64,000 nt of DNA from positions 1 to 64,000 of the forward strand of contig JBAZEP010000002.1 of assembly GCA_041653835.1 (NCBI GenBank), written 5' to 3'. The position numbers were made by a program, and so were the translations under genes. Positions 1 to 7,121 of the stretch are shown piece after piece. The stretch's first letter is position 1; each line of letters begins with the position of its first letter. Below the pieces are notes generated by a model. The model worked only from the letters and a program-made list of their open reading frames with translations, was not told the origin of the DNA and did not search any database. This stretch comes from UBA10183 sp041653835. GTDB taxonomy: Bacteria > Omnitrophota > Gorgyraeia > Gorgyraeales > Gorgyraeaceae.

Positions 1-104
1 AAGGATATTTTATATCTATCTTTTGGAAGGCTGGAAATAAGGTTCAGGGTGGAAAGCTGCGCCCCGCCCAGCTCAGGCTTTGTTATGACATGGCATATAC
101 GCAT
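1..104 (-). CDS. Glycosyltransferase, N-terminal fragment (runs off left edge)
   Basis: Thirty-four codons are visible from an ATG at 104 to the window edge. The protein starts MRICHVITKPELGGAQ, followed by STLNLISSLP. A short beta-strand followed by a G-G-A-Q/E loop is the donor/acceptor-cleft start of GT-B family 4-type glycosyltransferases, which transfer sugars from nucleotide-sugar donors. The rest of the gene is outside the window, so substrate and length are unknown. A good sigma70-type promoter (116-144) and an AGG ribosome site lie upstream, so this is the first gene of a transcript. Confidence 0.7.
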   Translation of the reverse strand, partial: MRICHVITKPELGGAQLSTLNLISSLPKDRYKIS

Positions 105-115
105 AATTGCCTGTT

Positions 116-144
116 AGTTTAGCAAAAAAATGCGCTAATGTCAA
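116..144 (-). promoter_or_regulatory. Sigma70-type promoter for the glycosyltransferase
   Basis: On the minus strand TTGACA (139-144), a 17-bp spacer and TAAACT (116-121) lie just upstream of the start codon at 104. This leaves a very short 5' leader. Confidence 0.6.
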
Positions 145-168
145 TATGATGGAGCGGCGCTGTCCGCG

Positions 169-207
169 CAATGTCACATTTAAGACATTGTCGCAAATGT
201 GACATTG
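169..207. repeat. Hairpin H1 of the GACA-N-TGTC loop family
   Basis: A perfect 13-bp stem (169-181 with 195-207) encloses a 13-nt loop, aagacattgtcgc. It lies 8 bp past the stop codon of the HAMP gene. Three more hairpins in this window have the same 13-nt loop length and the same GACA/TGTC dyad in the loop (H2 56695, H3 58652, H4 27051). There is no U-run, so a simple intrinsic terminator is unlikely. Confidence 0.75.
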
Positions 208-214
208 AGGCTGT

Positions 215-817
215 TTATTGTTTCGCGGAGGTCCACCTGTTAAAAGACGCGGAGAGTTCTTTTGAGCTTTGCTGGATGGAGTTTATAAGGGAGTCTATTT
301 TCGCGCAATCGCAGGGCTGGCTGGAAGCAAGTTTTTTTATCTCTTCCAGGTCTTTCTCTATTTTCGCGGTTATATCTTTATCCAGGATCACGGTCTTATT
401 GAAGCTTTCCGTAAGGTTGTTTATGGTGTCCGCGAGGTCCATAAGCTCGTCACCTTCCCTTAGCCTTATTTTAAGGCCGAGATTCCCTTTTGAAATGTCG
501 TCGAGCGTCTTGCCGATCCTGTAAACAGGGCCGGCTATCCTGTGGGAGAATAAAAGGCCGAGTATAAAAATCAGCGGCGATATCAGGAGGAGATTCCGTA
601 TAAGCGCCAGGTTAGTGGCTTTCAGGACATAAACAAGTCTCCCCTGGGGATAAACACTCGCGAGTTTCTCGCCTAAGAAATGCCATCCGGTAGCGAACAC
701 CGTCCATCCCGTGACAAGCGAAGCTATAAAAGCCAGGGCGAAAACAAGCCCTATGTAACGGAATTGCAGTCCTTTTTTTATTATATACTGCCTTCTTCTC
801 AGCGCCGGCCTGGGCAT
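215..817 (-). CDS. Two-TM HAMP-domain membrane protein
   Basis: A 200-residue protein with two predicted membrane segments (about 18-45 and 70-91), then a HAMP linker (about 91-140, SHRIAGPVYRIGKTLDDI) and a short coiled coil. HAMP domains transmit signals from membrane to cytoplasm in chemoreceptors and histidine kinases, but no kinase, cyclase or methyl-accepting domain follows. It may modulate a partner or be a degenerate receptor. Its ATG shares one base with the stop of the upstream PDZ gene (TAATG), so the two are translationally coupled. The function is not known. Confidence 0.75.
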   Translation of the reverse strand: MPRPALRRRQYIIKKGLQFRYIGLVFALAFIASLVTGWTVFATGWHFLGEKLASVYPQGRLVYVLKATNLALIRNLLLISPLIFILGLLFSHRIAGPVYRIGKTLDDISKGNLGLKIRLREGDELMDLADTINNLTESFNKTVILDKDITAKIEKDLEEIKKLASSQPCDCAKIDSLINSIQQSSKELSASFNRWTSAKQ

Positions 818-1773
818 TATTCCCCCTCTCTCCTTAGATTCACGGTTCTTCTTATTGTGAAAATTATTTTATTATTTTCGGGATTGTTCAGCAAAGCGAT
901 AACACTGTCTATGGGCAGGTATCTTGTGATGATCTTATTCACGGCTATTATGAAATCTCCCTTTTTAAGCCCTGCAAATTCGCCTTTTTTACCAGGGACA
1001 ACGTCCTTTATCATAAGCCCTTCATATTCAAAACCGGGCGTTATGCCTAATTCTTTGTAAGCGTCCGCGCCGGTATCCAGCTGGACAATTATTTCTTTTT
1101 CTATCAGGATTTTTACCTCTGAATATTTTGGGCCGGATAGCTCATTCAAGACATCTTCCAGTTTACTATAGCGCACAAGCCTGCCCCATATGCCCGCAAG
1201 GAAATCCCCTTTTTGTATGCCTGCCTTGTCCGCGCTGGAACCGGTTATCACTTCGCTTATCGTAAAGATACCGTCCTTTTCCACAAGGCTTATGCCAATG
1301 CCTTCTCTTACAAAACTTTCCCTACTCTTCGCGGCGGGTACCGCTTTTTTATTCTTTCTCGCTCTCTGCCACTCTATGGCCATATTATGCGTTTCTATGT
1401 CCTTTTTCGTCCTCTTCTCTTCCTCGCGCCACATCTTCGCGTGGCTCGCGACATAGGCCTCCCGCGCCTCTTTATAATCAGGATTCACGTCCATCGCTTT
1501 TTTGTAATAAAAGGCGGCCTTGTCATACCATCCTTTTTCGTCATACGCCCTTCCCAATTGCATAAAATTCTGTTCCGGGGTATCATACTCAATCCGGTCT
1601 ATGTCCTTCCGTAATATGTGCCTTTCGCCTTCTACCGTGCTCAGGGATATCCTGTCGATATATTCATCCACCACGAGACCTTTGATCTTTGCCCCGTTTT
1701 TCATAATGACAGTATCAGCGTAAAGATTGCCGGAAAAAACCATCAGCATTGTAAATATTATTATTTTTAGCAT
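817..1773 (-). CDS. Secreted TPR and double PDZ domain protein
   Basis: A 318-residue protein. A signal peptide (1-19, ending near LYADT) precedes a small beta domain (DTVIMKNGAKIKG...), then a TPR-like helical stretch (66-100), a charged linker, and two PDZ domains (about 155-228 and 235-308) with typical GI-x-KGDFL and GLKKGDFI turns. PDZ domains bind peptide C-termini in the periplasm. No protease catalytic domain is present, so it is probably a scaffold or adaptor at the envelope. It is coupled to the HAMP membrane protein, suggesting a shared envelope role (inference). Confidence 0.75.
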   Translation of the reverse strand: MLKIIIFTMLMVFSGNLYADTVIMKNGAKIKGLVVDEYIDRISLSTVEGERHILRKDIDRIEYDTPEQNFMQLGRAYDEKGWYDKAAFYYKKAMDVNPDYKEAREAYVASHAKMWREEEKRTKKDIETHNMAIEWQRARKNKKAVPAAKSRESFVREGIGISLVEKDGIFTISEVITGSSADKAGIQKGDFLAGIWGRLVRYSKLEDVLNELSGPKYSEVKILIEKEIIVQLDTGADAYKELGITPGFEYEGLMIKDVVPGKKGEFAGLKKGDFIIAVNKIITRYLPIDSVIALLNNPENNKIIFTIRRTVNLRREGE

Positions 1774-1786
1774 AATAAATTATTGT

Positions 1787-1810
1787 AGGGGACAGGCATG
1801 CCTGTCCCCT
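1787..1810. repeat. 24-bp perfect palindrome (GTAGGGG family)
   Basis: aggggacaggcatgcctgtcccct is perfectly self-complementary. It resembles the 28-bp palindrome at 49795-49822: same GGGG...CCCC ends and GCATGC centre, different internal bases. Both lie between genes, suggesting a REP-like dispersed palindrome. Confidence 0.7.
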
Positions 1811-1819
1811 GCAAATTTT

Positions 1820-2278
1820 AATAGGCGCGGGCCTGTAAGCCGGGTTCTGTCAATCAACGCGAAGCGTTGATTGATCCCGAAGATGCGACTGAATAAGGAG
1901 CATCCGAGGGATCTCGCTTCACGCTAACCGTGATGATCATCTATCTTTGCCCTGACATTGCTGTCAGGATCATGCGACCTACCCGTCCGGCCATTGCGAG
2001 CGGACAGCTCTTCCAGCCGGACCTATTTGGTTTTGCTCCGCGTAGAGATTGCCTCGTTTCACCTTGAGAAGCAGTAACATACGCTTAAGCTTATTATGTT
2101 ACTCCGACACTTCCCAAACTCGTCTCTGTGGCTCTTATCCGTCCCGAGTCCGCTTCGCCACCTTTGGTGGCGGGCGAGACAAGGGAGACGGGCGTTACCC
2201 GCTACGCTGCCCTCTGGAGCCCGGACTTTCCTCCCGTCATTAATGCTTCGACGGGCGACCATCCGGCCCGCGCCTATT
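1820..2278 (-). ncRNA. rnpB: RNase P RNA
   Basis: Catalytic RNA that removes tRNA 5' leaders. On the minus strand the 5' end reads AATAGGCGCGGGCCGG and pairs with the 3' end GGCCCGCGCCTATT. The universally conserved GAGGAAAGTCCGGGCTCC (2217-2234) and ACAGAACCCGGCTTAC (near 1834-1852) are present, identifying bacterial class A RNA. At about 459 nt it is longer than the usual 350-400. Extra length includes a self-complementary arm at about 1852-1876 (tcaatcaacg/cgttgattga) and an arm near 2070-2102. Its 5' end overlaps the last bases of the RNase H gene. Confidence 0.93.
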
Positions 2279-2702
2279 CTATTTTTAAAGAACTGTCGAA
2301 CCTGGAATCTATCGCCTTGTTGGCAAGTTTGTCGGCAATAGAGTTATTCTCCCTGCCTATGGAAATGATTTCTATCTTATCAAAGCCCCTAGCGATGTGC
2401 TGGAACAAGTCATAATAAGGTTTGAGATTTTCATTTTTCACCTTATATTCGCCGGTCAACTGCTTGGTCAGGAGCTCGCTGTCCGAATTCACCCGCACGT
2501 TTTCGTACCTGTCTATAAGCGCCTCCTGCATAGCGTATATAAGCGCGGAATATTCCGCCACATTATTTGTGGCATTTCCTATGAATTTGAATAATTTTTT
2601 GACGGCGTTATTATTATCGTCGCAAAACAATACGCCTATGCCTGAAGGCCCCGGGTTTCCCCTTGACGCGCCGTCTATGAATATATTAATCGATTTCGAC
2701 AT
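2274..2702 (-). CDS. Ribonuclease H family protein
   Basis: A 142-residue RNase H fold that would cleave RNA in RNA-DNA hybrids. The catalytic carboxylates are in place: D10 (FIDGASRGN), E50 (NVAEYSAL), D74 (VNSDSELL) and D124 (NSIADKLAN). Length matches type 1 RNases H without the hybrid-binding domain. Its start overlaps the upstream zinc-ribbon gene by 17 bp and its stop overlaps the rnpB 5' end by about 5 bp, so rnpB may be reached by read-through or from a promoter inside this gene. It could be a close paralogue (RnhA/YpdQ-like) rather than the main RNase HI. Confidence 0.85.
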   Translation of the reverse strand: MSKSINIFIDGASRGNPGPSGIGVLFCDDNNNAVKKLFKFIGNATNNVAEYSALIYAMQEALIDRYENVRVNSDSELLTKQLTGEYKVKNENLKPYYDLFQHIARGFDKIEIISIGRENNSIADKLANKAIDSRFDSSLKIE

Positions 2703-3420
2703 TATCCTCCGTGTAAAGCATCCTTAAACAGCTGCCGCAGACAACGATATCTTCCCTTAATCTTACATCGCTTATGACCTGGGGAGGAAGGTTCATATGG
2801 CATCCGCCGCAGGAATTCTCCTCGATATGGACTATCGCCAGGCCGTCTTTGTTCTTCAGTATCTTTTCGTACCTGGAAAGGACCTGTTTTTCTATCCCGG
2901 GAGTTATCGCGTTCCTTTTCTCGATAAGTTCCGAAAGAGAAGACTCTATCTCCCTGGCCTTGAGGTTGACTATTTCCTTCTCTTTCTGGGTCTCCGTTTC
3001 CTCTTTTTTAAAGATATCTTTTTCTTCCGCTATCTTTTTTTTGGCGAGTTCTATCTCATCCATAAGCCTGATAATCTCTTCTTCTACCAGGGAATCATCC
3101 GCTTTTATGCCCTCTATCTCCGAGAGCATAGTGGAATATTCTTTATTTGTTTTTAATGTAAAAAGCTGGCCCTGCAGTTTTTTTATCTGCTCTTCCTTCT
3201 GCTGAAGGCCTCCTTCCTTTTCTTTCAACTTCAACTGGACATTCTTTAAATTCTCTTCCGCCTGCTTTATGTTTATTTTTTTTAATTCCAGCGCCTCGTC
3301 TATCGCTTTAAGATGCCCTGGCATAAGCGCTTTTTCTTTGTTCAGGGCATATATACGGCTGTCTATGGCCTGGAGGTTTATCAACAATCCTATTTGTTCT
3401 TTGATGGATTTGGATTCCAA
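2686..3420 (-). CDS. C4 zinc-ribbon coiled-coil protein (DUF164/CT398-like)
   Basis: A 244-residue protein made of a long antiparallel coiled coil (about 30-185, rich in K, E, L) and a C-terminal zinc ribbon with CGGC and CGSC knuckles. This is the architecture of the CT398/HP0958 family, which bind nucleic acids and partner proteins such as flagellar or sigma54 factors. Cellular role here is unknown. It overlaps the downstream RNase H gene by 17 bp. Confidence 0.8.
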   Translation of the reverse strand: MESKSIKEQIGLLINLQAIDSRIYALNKEKALMPGHLKAIDEALELKKINIKQAEENLKNVQLKLKEKEGGLQQKEEQIKKLQGQLFTLKTNKEYSTMLSEIEGIKADDSLVEEEIIRLMDEIELAKKKIAEEKDIFKKEETETQKEKEIVNLKAREIESSLSELIEKRNAITPGIEKQVLSRYEKILKNKDGLAIVHIEENSCGGCHMNLPPQVISDVRLREDIVVCGSCLRMLYTEDNVEID

Positions 3421-3430
3421 ATTATCTCCT

Positions 3431-3495
3431 CTATATGGTTTACCCTCCGAAGCCTACTATGCATGAAAGCTATGCATTAGGCGTAGGATGGTGGG
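3431..3495. repeat. tRNA-flanking hairpin repeat, copy 1
   Basis: A 65-bp sequence next to the 3' end of tRNA-Val, repeated at 3627-3691 with one difference (3445 region, c versus a). It contains a stem (atgcat...atgcat inside cctac...gtagg). An inverted, diverged version lies on the 5' side of tRNA-Val at 3566-3617, and another at 20891-20940. Confidence 0.75.
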
Positions 3496-3565
3496 CGATA
3501 CTGGACTCGAACCAGTGACCTCTGCCATGTGAGGGCAGCACTCTAACCAACTGAGCTAATCGCCC
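3492..3565 (-). tRNA. tRNA-Val (anticodon CAC)
   Basis: Cloverleaf on the minus strand: acceptor GGGCGAT/ATCGCCC, D-arm GCTCAGTTGGTTAGAG, anticodon arm CTGCC-CTCACAT-GGCAG (anticodon CAC), and T-arm ACTGG-TTCGAGT-CCAGT. The CCA end is not encoded in full (ACC only). Confidence 0.95.
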
Positions 3566-3617
3566 GCCTACGCTTAATGCATGGCTGCCCGTTAGGGTAA
3601 GCTTCGGATGGTAAACC
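3566..3617. repeat. Inverted partner of the tRNA-flanking repeat
   Basis: gcctacgcttaatgcatgg...gcttcggatggtaaacc is the approximate reverse complement of the 65-bp repeat at 3431, so tRNA-Val lies between inverted repeats that would pair in a precursor transcript. The same arrangement, gcctacgctcaa...cgggtaaaccc, follows the displaced tRNA half at 20891-20940. Confidence 0.6.
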
Positions 3618-3626
3618 TACCCTACA

Positions 3627-3691
3627 CTATATGGTTTACCATCCGAAGCCTACTATGCATGAAAGCTATGCATTAGGCGTAGGATGGTGGG
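3627..3691. repeat. tRNA-flanking hairpin repeat, copy 2
   Basis: Second copy of the 65-bp repeat (64/65 identical to 3431-3495). It abuts the distal end of the 155-bp array exactly as copy 1 abuts tRNA-Val, so it is probably the original 3' flank of the CAU tRNA before the array expanded. Confidence 0.75.
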
Positions 3692-4222
3692 CCCACAAGG
3701 ACTCGGCGCCCTCCGTCCGCTTCCGCGGACTCCGGGTCGGCCACTCGCCTGATAAACAGATGCTCCTGTTAGTCGCATCTATCAGGCTCACTTCGAGTCC
3801 TAAACTTCAAGCCTCACATTCTAAATTTCGAAAGATACACGGTGGGCCCACAAGGACTCGGCGCCCTCCGTCCGCTTCCGCGGACTCCGGGTCGGCCACT
3901 CGCCTGATAAACAGATGCTCCTGTTAGTCGCATCTATCAGGCTCACTTCGAGTCCTAAACTTCAAGCNNNNNNNNNNNNNNNNNNNNNNNNNNNNNNNNN
4001 NNNNNNNNNNNNNNNNNNNNNNNNNNNNNNNNNNNNNNNNNNNNNNNNNNNNNNNNNNNNNNNNNNNGGTGGGCCCACAAGGACTCGGCGCCCTCCGTCC
4101 GCTTCCGCGGACTCCGGGTCGGCCACTCGCCTGATAAACAGATGCTCCTGTTAGTCGCATCTATCAGGCTCACTTCGAGTCCTAAACTTCAAGCCTCACA
4201 TTCTAAATTTCGAAAGATACAC
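3686..4222 (-). repeat. Tandem array of 155-bp units, each ending in a copy of the tRNA 3' end
   Basis: Units begin at 3686, 3841 and 4068 (period 155 where assembled), with an N gap inside. On the minus strand each ends CGAGTCCTTGTGGGCCCACC, identical to the last 20 nt of the CAU tRNA at 4225. The rest of the unit (about 135 bp) is unrelated to tRNA but strongly self-complementary: GGACTCG with CGAGTCC, CCTGATA with TATCAGG, GTCCGC-GGAA-GCGGAC. No protein of note is encoded. It could be serial insertion at, or unequal-crossover amplification of, a tRNA-end cassette. Confidence 0.85.
3968..4067. other. Assembly gap of 100 N
   Basis: Exactly 100 unknown bases inside the 155-bp tandem array. 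The round number means estimated or unknown length, so the number of repeat units is not known. Confidence 0.99.
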
Positions 4223-4224
4223 GG

Positions 4225-4298
4225 TGGGCCCACAAGGACTCGAACCTTGGACCACCTGATTATGAGTCAGGTGCTCTAACCAACTGAGCTATGGGCCC
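4225..4298 (-). tRNA. tRNA with anticodon CAU (elongator Met or Ile2)
   Basis: Cloverleaf on the minus strand: acceptor GGGCCCA/TGGGCCC, anticodon arm CCTGA-CTCATAA-TCAGG (CAU), T-arm CAAGG-TTCGAGT-CCTTG. The sequence alone does not separate elongator Met from lysidine-modified Ile2 (AUA-reading). It is not an initiator: the acceptor begins with a normal pair and the anticodon stem has no GGG/CCC run. The half from the anticodon loop to the 5' end was supplied by the integrated element; the original half is at 20851-20890. Confidence 0.93.
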
Positions 4299-4299
4299 G
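4260..4299. other. attL core: tRNA 5'-half direct repeat
   Basis: 40 bp from the anticodon loop to the tRNA 5' end, repeated at 20851-20890 with one mismatch (a at 4282, g at 20873). The pair bounds the integrated element and the integrase gene starts 22 bp inside it. Crossover probably occurs near the anticodon loop, a known sublocation for tyrosine integrases. Confidence 0.88.
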
Positions 4300-4320
4300 A
4301 ACATCTTAACTATTCTATTA

Positions 4321-5382
4321 TCAATGAGTTACAAAAGCAAGCCGATTTTCCGAAATCCCCGATTTTAGCTCTGGTGTCCAAATAGTGTCCATCCGCTTGC
4401 TTAAAACGTCCACTGCGCGCCTCTTATAATCCGGCGATAAATGGGCATATCTTAACGTCATTTCTATTGATTTATGGCCCATCAGTTCCCTTACAGTGTT
4501 AAGATCTATGCCAGACATGACAAGATGCGATGCAAAACTGTGTCTTAACGTGTGAAAAGTAGCATTTATGATATCAGATTTATTCAGGGCTGTAAAGAAA
4601 GATTTTCTGACGCCCTTAACAGGACTGCCATTTTTATCGCAGAATACATAAGAACTGCACGGGTGTTTCGGTATTCTAATCAGAGCTGTTTTCGCCATAT
4701 CATTTATAGGTATCTCCCTCTTCGCTCCGTTCTTTGTATTATAGAGGTATATAATGCCTCTTTTAAAATCAATATCCTGCCACTTAAGCCCAAGTATCTC
4801 GCCTTTACGCATACCAGTATTAAGGGCAAGCACAACTATGGGCTTTAATCTCTTGGAGCACCTTGCCAACAACCTCACGATTTCCTCTGTTTCAAGATAT
4901 CTTAACCTCTTATTATTTTCCCTCAATAGCTTTACTTTAGTGACAGGATTCTCTTCCACCTTGCCCCATTGAATAGCTTTATTAAACATACTTTTTAAAC
5001 AGGCTATACCTCTATTGACAGTAGCGGGTGATACCTCTTTTATTCTTTCTGTTTTAAATCGCTCTATCATTACAGGAGTTATTTCATAGAGATATCTGCC
5101 AGAAAAGTATTTTTTAAGGGTACCAACATTATGAAGGTCAGAGCTCCTCCAAGACTTATTATTTACCTTTGAATGAAGCTCTAAATACTGTTCCCCAAAA
5201 TCCTCAAATTTAATCTTCTCGTTTTTCTTAATATCAAGGTACCGTCCCTCGGCCATCTCAACTTTTCTTTTCCTAAGAACCGTCTCAGCGAGCCTTTTAT
5301 CAGGACCTATACATTCTCTTTTGCGATGGCCGCAAAAATAATAATCAATGTAGTAATTTTTTCCTTTTTGATAAACTGACAT
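4321..5382 (-). CDS. int: Tyrosine recombinase (integrase)
   Basis: A 353-residue phage-type integrase catalysing site-specific recombination between the tRNA attB and the element. An arm-binding N-terminal region (1-55) is followed by a SAM-like core-binding domain (60-150) and the catalytic domain with R192 (NTGMRKGE), H277/R280 (HTLRHSFASHL), H303 and nucleophile Y312 (GHKSIEMTLRYAHL), so it looks active. It lies beside attL, 2 bp after the small excisionase-like gene. Its 3' end contains a 21-bp sequence (4372-4392) found again near attR. Confidence 0.95.
   Translation of the reverse strand: MSVYQKGKNYYIDYYFCGHRKRECIGPDKRLAETVLRKRKVEMAEGRYLDIKKNEKIKFEDFGEQYLELHSKVNNKSWRSSDLHNVGTLKKYFSGRYLYEITPVMIERFKTERIKEVSPATVNRGIACLKSMFNKAIQWGKVEENPVTKVKLLRENNKRLRYLETEEIVRLLARCSKRLKPIVVLALNTGMRKGEILGLKWQDIDFKRGIIYLYNTKNGAKREIPINDMAKTALIRIPKHPCSSYVFCDKNGSPVKGVRKSFFTALNKSDIINATFHTLRHSFASHLVMSGIDLNTVRELMGHKSIEMTLRYAHLSPDYKRRAVDVLSKRMDTIWTPELKSGISENRLAFVTH
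4372..4392. repeat. Putative integrase arm site, left copy
   Basis: A 21-bp sequence containing gtgtccaaatagtgtcca (itself a direct repeat of gtgtcca) inside the 3' end of int, identical to 20710-20730 near the other end. A second short match, caatgagttac, occurs at 4322-4332 and 20821-20831. Identical short sites near both attachment cores are typical arm-type integrase-binding sites, but a remnant of a second integrase gene could also explain the right copy. Confidence 0.5.
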
Positions 5383-5384
5383 TG

Positions 5385-5561
5385 TTATCTGCCTGTTATC
5401 CTTTTTAGCTTTTTAATATCTTCCTCTGTCCAGTAGCGATAGTTCCCCATGGGCGTTCTTTTGGCTTTTGGGACCTTGCCTGTCTTTTCCCAGTAGAAAT
5501 AGGTCTTTCTCTTTACTCCTAATTCTTTCTCCAGGTCTTTTATGAAATATTTGTCTTTCAT
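5385..5561 (-). CDS. Small MerR-like HTH protein, candidate excisionase
   Basis: A 58-residue basic protein (MKDKYFIKDLEKELGVKRKT, then YFYWEKTGKVPKAKRTP and NYRYWTEEDIKKLKRI). It has the winged HTH layout of MerR/excisionase proteins: helix-turn-helix, then the R-Y-W wing preceding a final helix. It ends 2 bp before the integrase start, the classic position of xis, where it would bend DNA at att to favour excision. Start chosen as the first ATG giving the full HTH. Confidence 0.75.
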   Translation of the reverse strand: MKDKYFIKDLEKELGVKRKTYFYWEKTGKVPKAKRTPMGNYRYWTEEDIKKLKRITGR

Positions 5562-5594
5562 ACTTTAGATAGTTTACCATAGTCTATTGGATAG

Positions 5595-5807
5595 TCAAGA
5601 AAAATCTTTACATTCAGCGGATGACTCCTTAATCCATTTGTTTATAGCTTCTATATCAAACTTAGTTGATCGCCCTATCTTTACAAACGGGATTCGCCTG
5701 GCTGATACCCAGTGATATATGGTATCTCGGTTTATATCTATCATCTGCGATAGTTCATCAGCATTAAGCAGGCGTTTCTGTATCATTTCTGTTTTAACCC
5801 CTACCAT
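5595..5807 (-). CDS. AlpA/HTH_17-like DNA-binding protein
   Basis: A 70-residue protein with LLNADELSQMIDINRDTIYH, WVSARRIPFVKIGRSTKFD and INKWIKES. This is the excisionase-family HTH of AlpA-like regulators, with the conserved R-R-I-P-F-x-K-I-G wing. It may be the excisionase or activator of the integration module. It overlaps the upstream Cys-rich gene by 14 bp. Confidence 0.8.
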   Translation of the reverse strand: MVGVKTEMIQKRLLNADELSQMIDINRDTIYHWVSARRIPFVKIGRSTKFDIEAINKWIKESSAECKDFS

Positions 5808-6039
5808 GGCCTTTCCTCTGGTGTCTTTTTTTCCCAGACCGCCTGTACGGGCTATAAGGGAACAGAGAACAGGTATCTATATCGCAGATGCCGGACTCGC
5901 CCATCCCGTCACAATCATAGCATTTTGCCTTTTCAGCATGACTCCGGAGAAGCCTTTCGCCTTTGAGGTATTTAATTAAGTCGGCTTGTCCCGTTCGCCT
6001 TTTTCCATTTATTGCGCTTTGTAGTATATCATTCTGCAT
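5794..6039 (-). CDS. Small Cys-rich basic protein of unknown function
   Basis: 81 residues, not recognised. The middle has KCYDCDGMGESGICDIDTCS, with four cysteines spaced like a small metal-binding knuckle. The C-terminus is arginine/lysine rich (RRSGKKRHQRKGHGRG). Similar C-x-D-C-x-G-x-G motifs occur in short phage and mobile-element proteins encoded near replication genes. It overlaps the helicase gene before it by 11 bp and the HTH gene after it by 14 bp, so it is a genuine operon member. Confidence 0.55.
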   Translation of the reverse strand: MQNDILQSAINGKRRTGQADLIKYLKGERLLRSHAEKAKCYDCDGMGESGICDIDTCSLFPYSPYRRSGKKRHQRKGHGRG

Positions 6040-7111
6040 TTACTTCTTTATATCCTCGCTCAGCATAAGGTTCCTTCCTCCCCCACTTAGGCCGCTCATG
6101 ATCTTCCAATGGCTTTTTATTAACTTTTCCGTAACTATCCAAACGATGTATCTCGTAATCTTCTGCATAGCAACATTTATGCAAATCGAAATTCACAAGA
6201 AAAGCATAATTTGGCTTAAGGCCTATTTTTGATTTAACCACGCGTAAAAAAGTAGGGTACATTCCTTTAGCCATCTCATCTTGATGTAACTCTGACGCTG
6301 AGGCTATGGTGATAGCGGTTGTAGCTATCTTGGGAATATTACTCGAACCGTAAAAGTCTTCCTGACTCGGCAGGCCTCTATCGCTTGTTTTTTTGCGCAA
6401 ATGCGATATAAGAACAACTGGTATTTTGAAGTACTCTGTTATAGATTTTACCGTTCGTAGTATTTCGGTTATTTCAAATATCTCGCTTTCAGCTTTCGTT
6501 AAGGAGAAATACTGTAAGTGATCTATTATTATAAGATCCAAGTCCACCTTTTCAGTTGTATTAAATGGACCTGTTTCACCGGTCGGTACAAGTTTATGAA
6601 AATCCAATATAGACGAAATTAAGTTCCCAACCGTCATGCCCTCTTTTGAAGAATATAAATATAAATTATTTTGATATTCAGTTTTATATTGCTCCCAAAG
6701 TTTGCACTCTATCGTTTCCAGGGTTTTATCCTTTTCTATATTCAGCGCCCATCTTCGATAATCCATGTTTATGCCTAACTGAGGGTAATTTTTATAGTAC
6801 TCCTCGGCAATATCACGCCACTTCATTCTTGAGATTGCTTCTTCGTATCCGCCTTCAAGGTAATATAAGGCAACTCGCTTACCTCTTTTTATATTAGTTC
6901 TGGCTATATTTAAAGCCAATTCACTCTTCCCTGCACCCGAATCTGCTCCTATCACTACAAGCTCATTCTTGGCCATACATATCAAAGCGTCATCCAATGG
7001 TTTTATGCCATAAGTACAAAGCTTACTAACATCAGTATTTTTTCTAACATCGGTTTCTTTTTTAAAAGCGTCTTCTATAGTTATCCAAGCATTACTTATC
7101 TCATTATTCAT
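6029..7111 (-). CDS. DnaB/RepA-type replicative helicase (RecA-fold ATPase)
   Basis: A 360-residue single-domain helicase. Walker A is GADSGAGKS (55-63), Walker B is LIIIDHLQYF (about residue 190), and a later LISHLRK motif matches DnaB motif H4. The N-terminal primase-interaction domain of full DnaB proteins is absent, as in phage and plasmid RepA-like hexameric helicases. It would be loaded at the origin by the adjacent O-like initiator (7122-7820), 10 bp upstream. Together they give the element its own replication start. Confidence 0.82.
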   Translation of the reverse strand: MNNEISNAWITIEDAFKKETDVRKNTDVSKLCTYGIKPLDDALICMAKNELVVIGADSGAGKSELALNIARTNIKRGKRVALYYLEGGYEEAISRMKWRDIAEEYYKNYPQLGINMDYRRWALNIEKDKTLETIECKLWEQYKTEYQNNLYLYSSKEGMTVGNLISSILDFHKLVPTGETGPFNTTEKVDLDLIIIDHLQYFSLTKAESEIFEITEILRTVKSITEYFKIPVVLISHLRKKTSDRGLPSQEDFYGSSNIPKIATTAITIASASELHQDEMAKGMYPTFLRVVKSKIGLKPNYAFLVNFDLHKCCYAEDYEIHRLDSYGKVNKKPLEDHERPKWGRKEPYAERGYKEVNAE

Positions 7112-7121
7112 GTTATTCCTT

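Noticed and set aside
3686..4222. CRISPR array
   Set aside because: Units are 155 bp tandem repeats without unique spacers and no cas genes are nearby.
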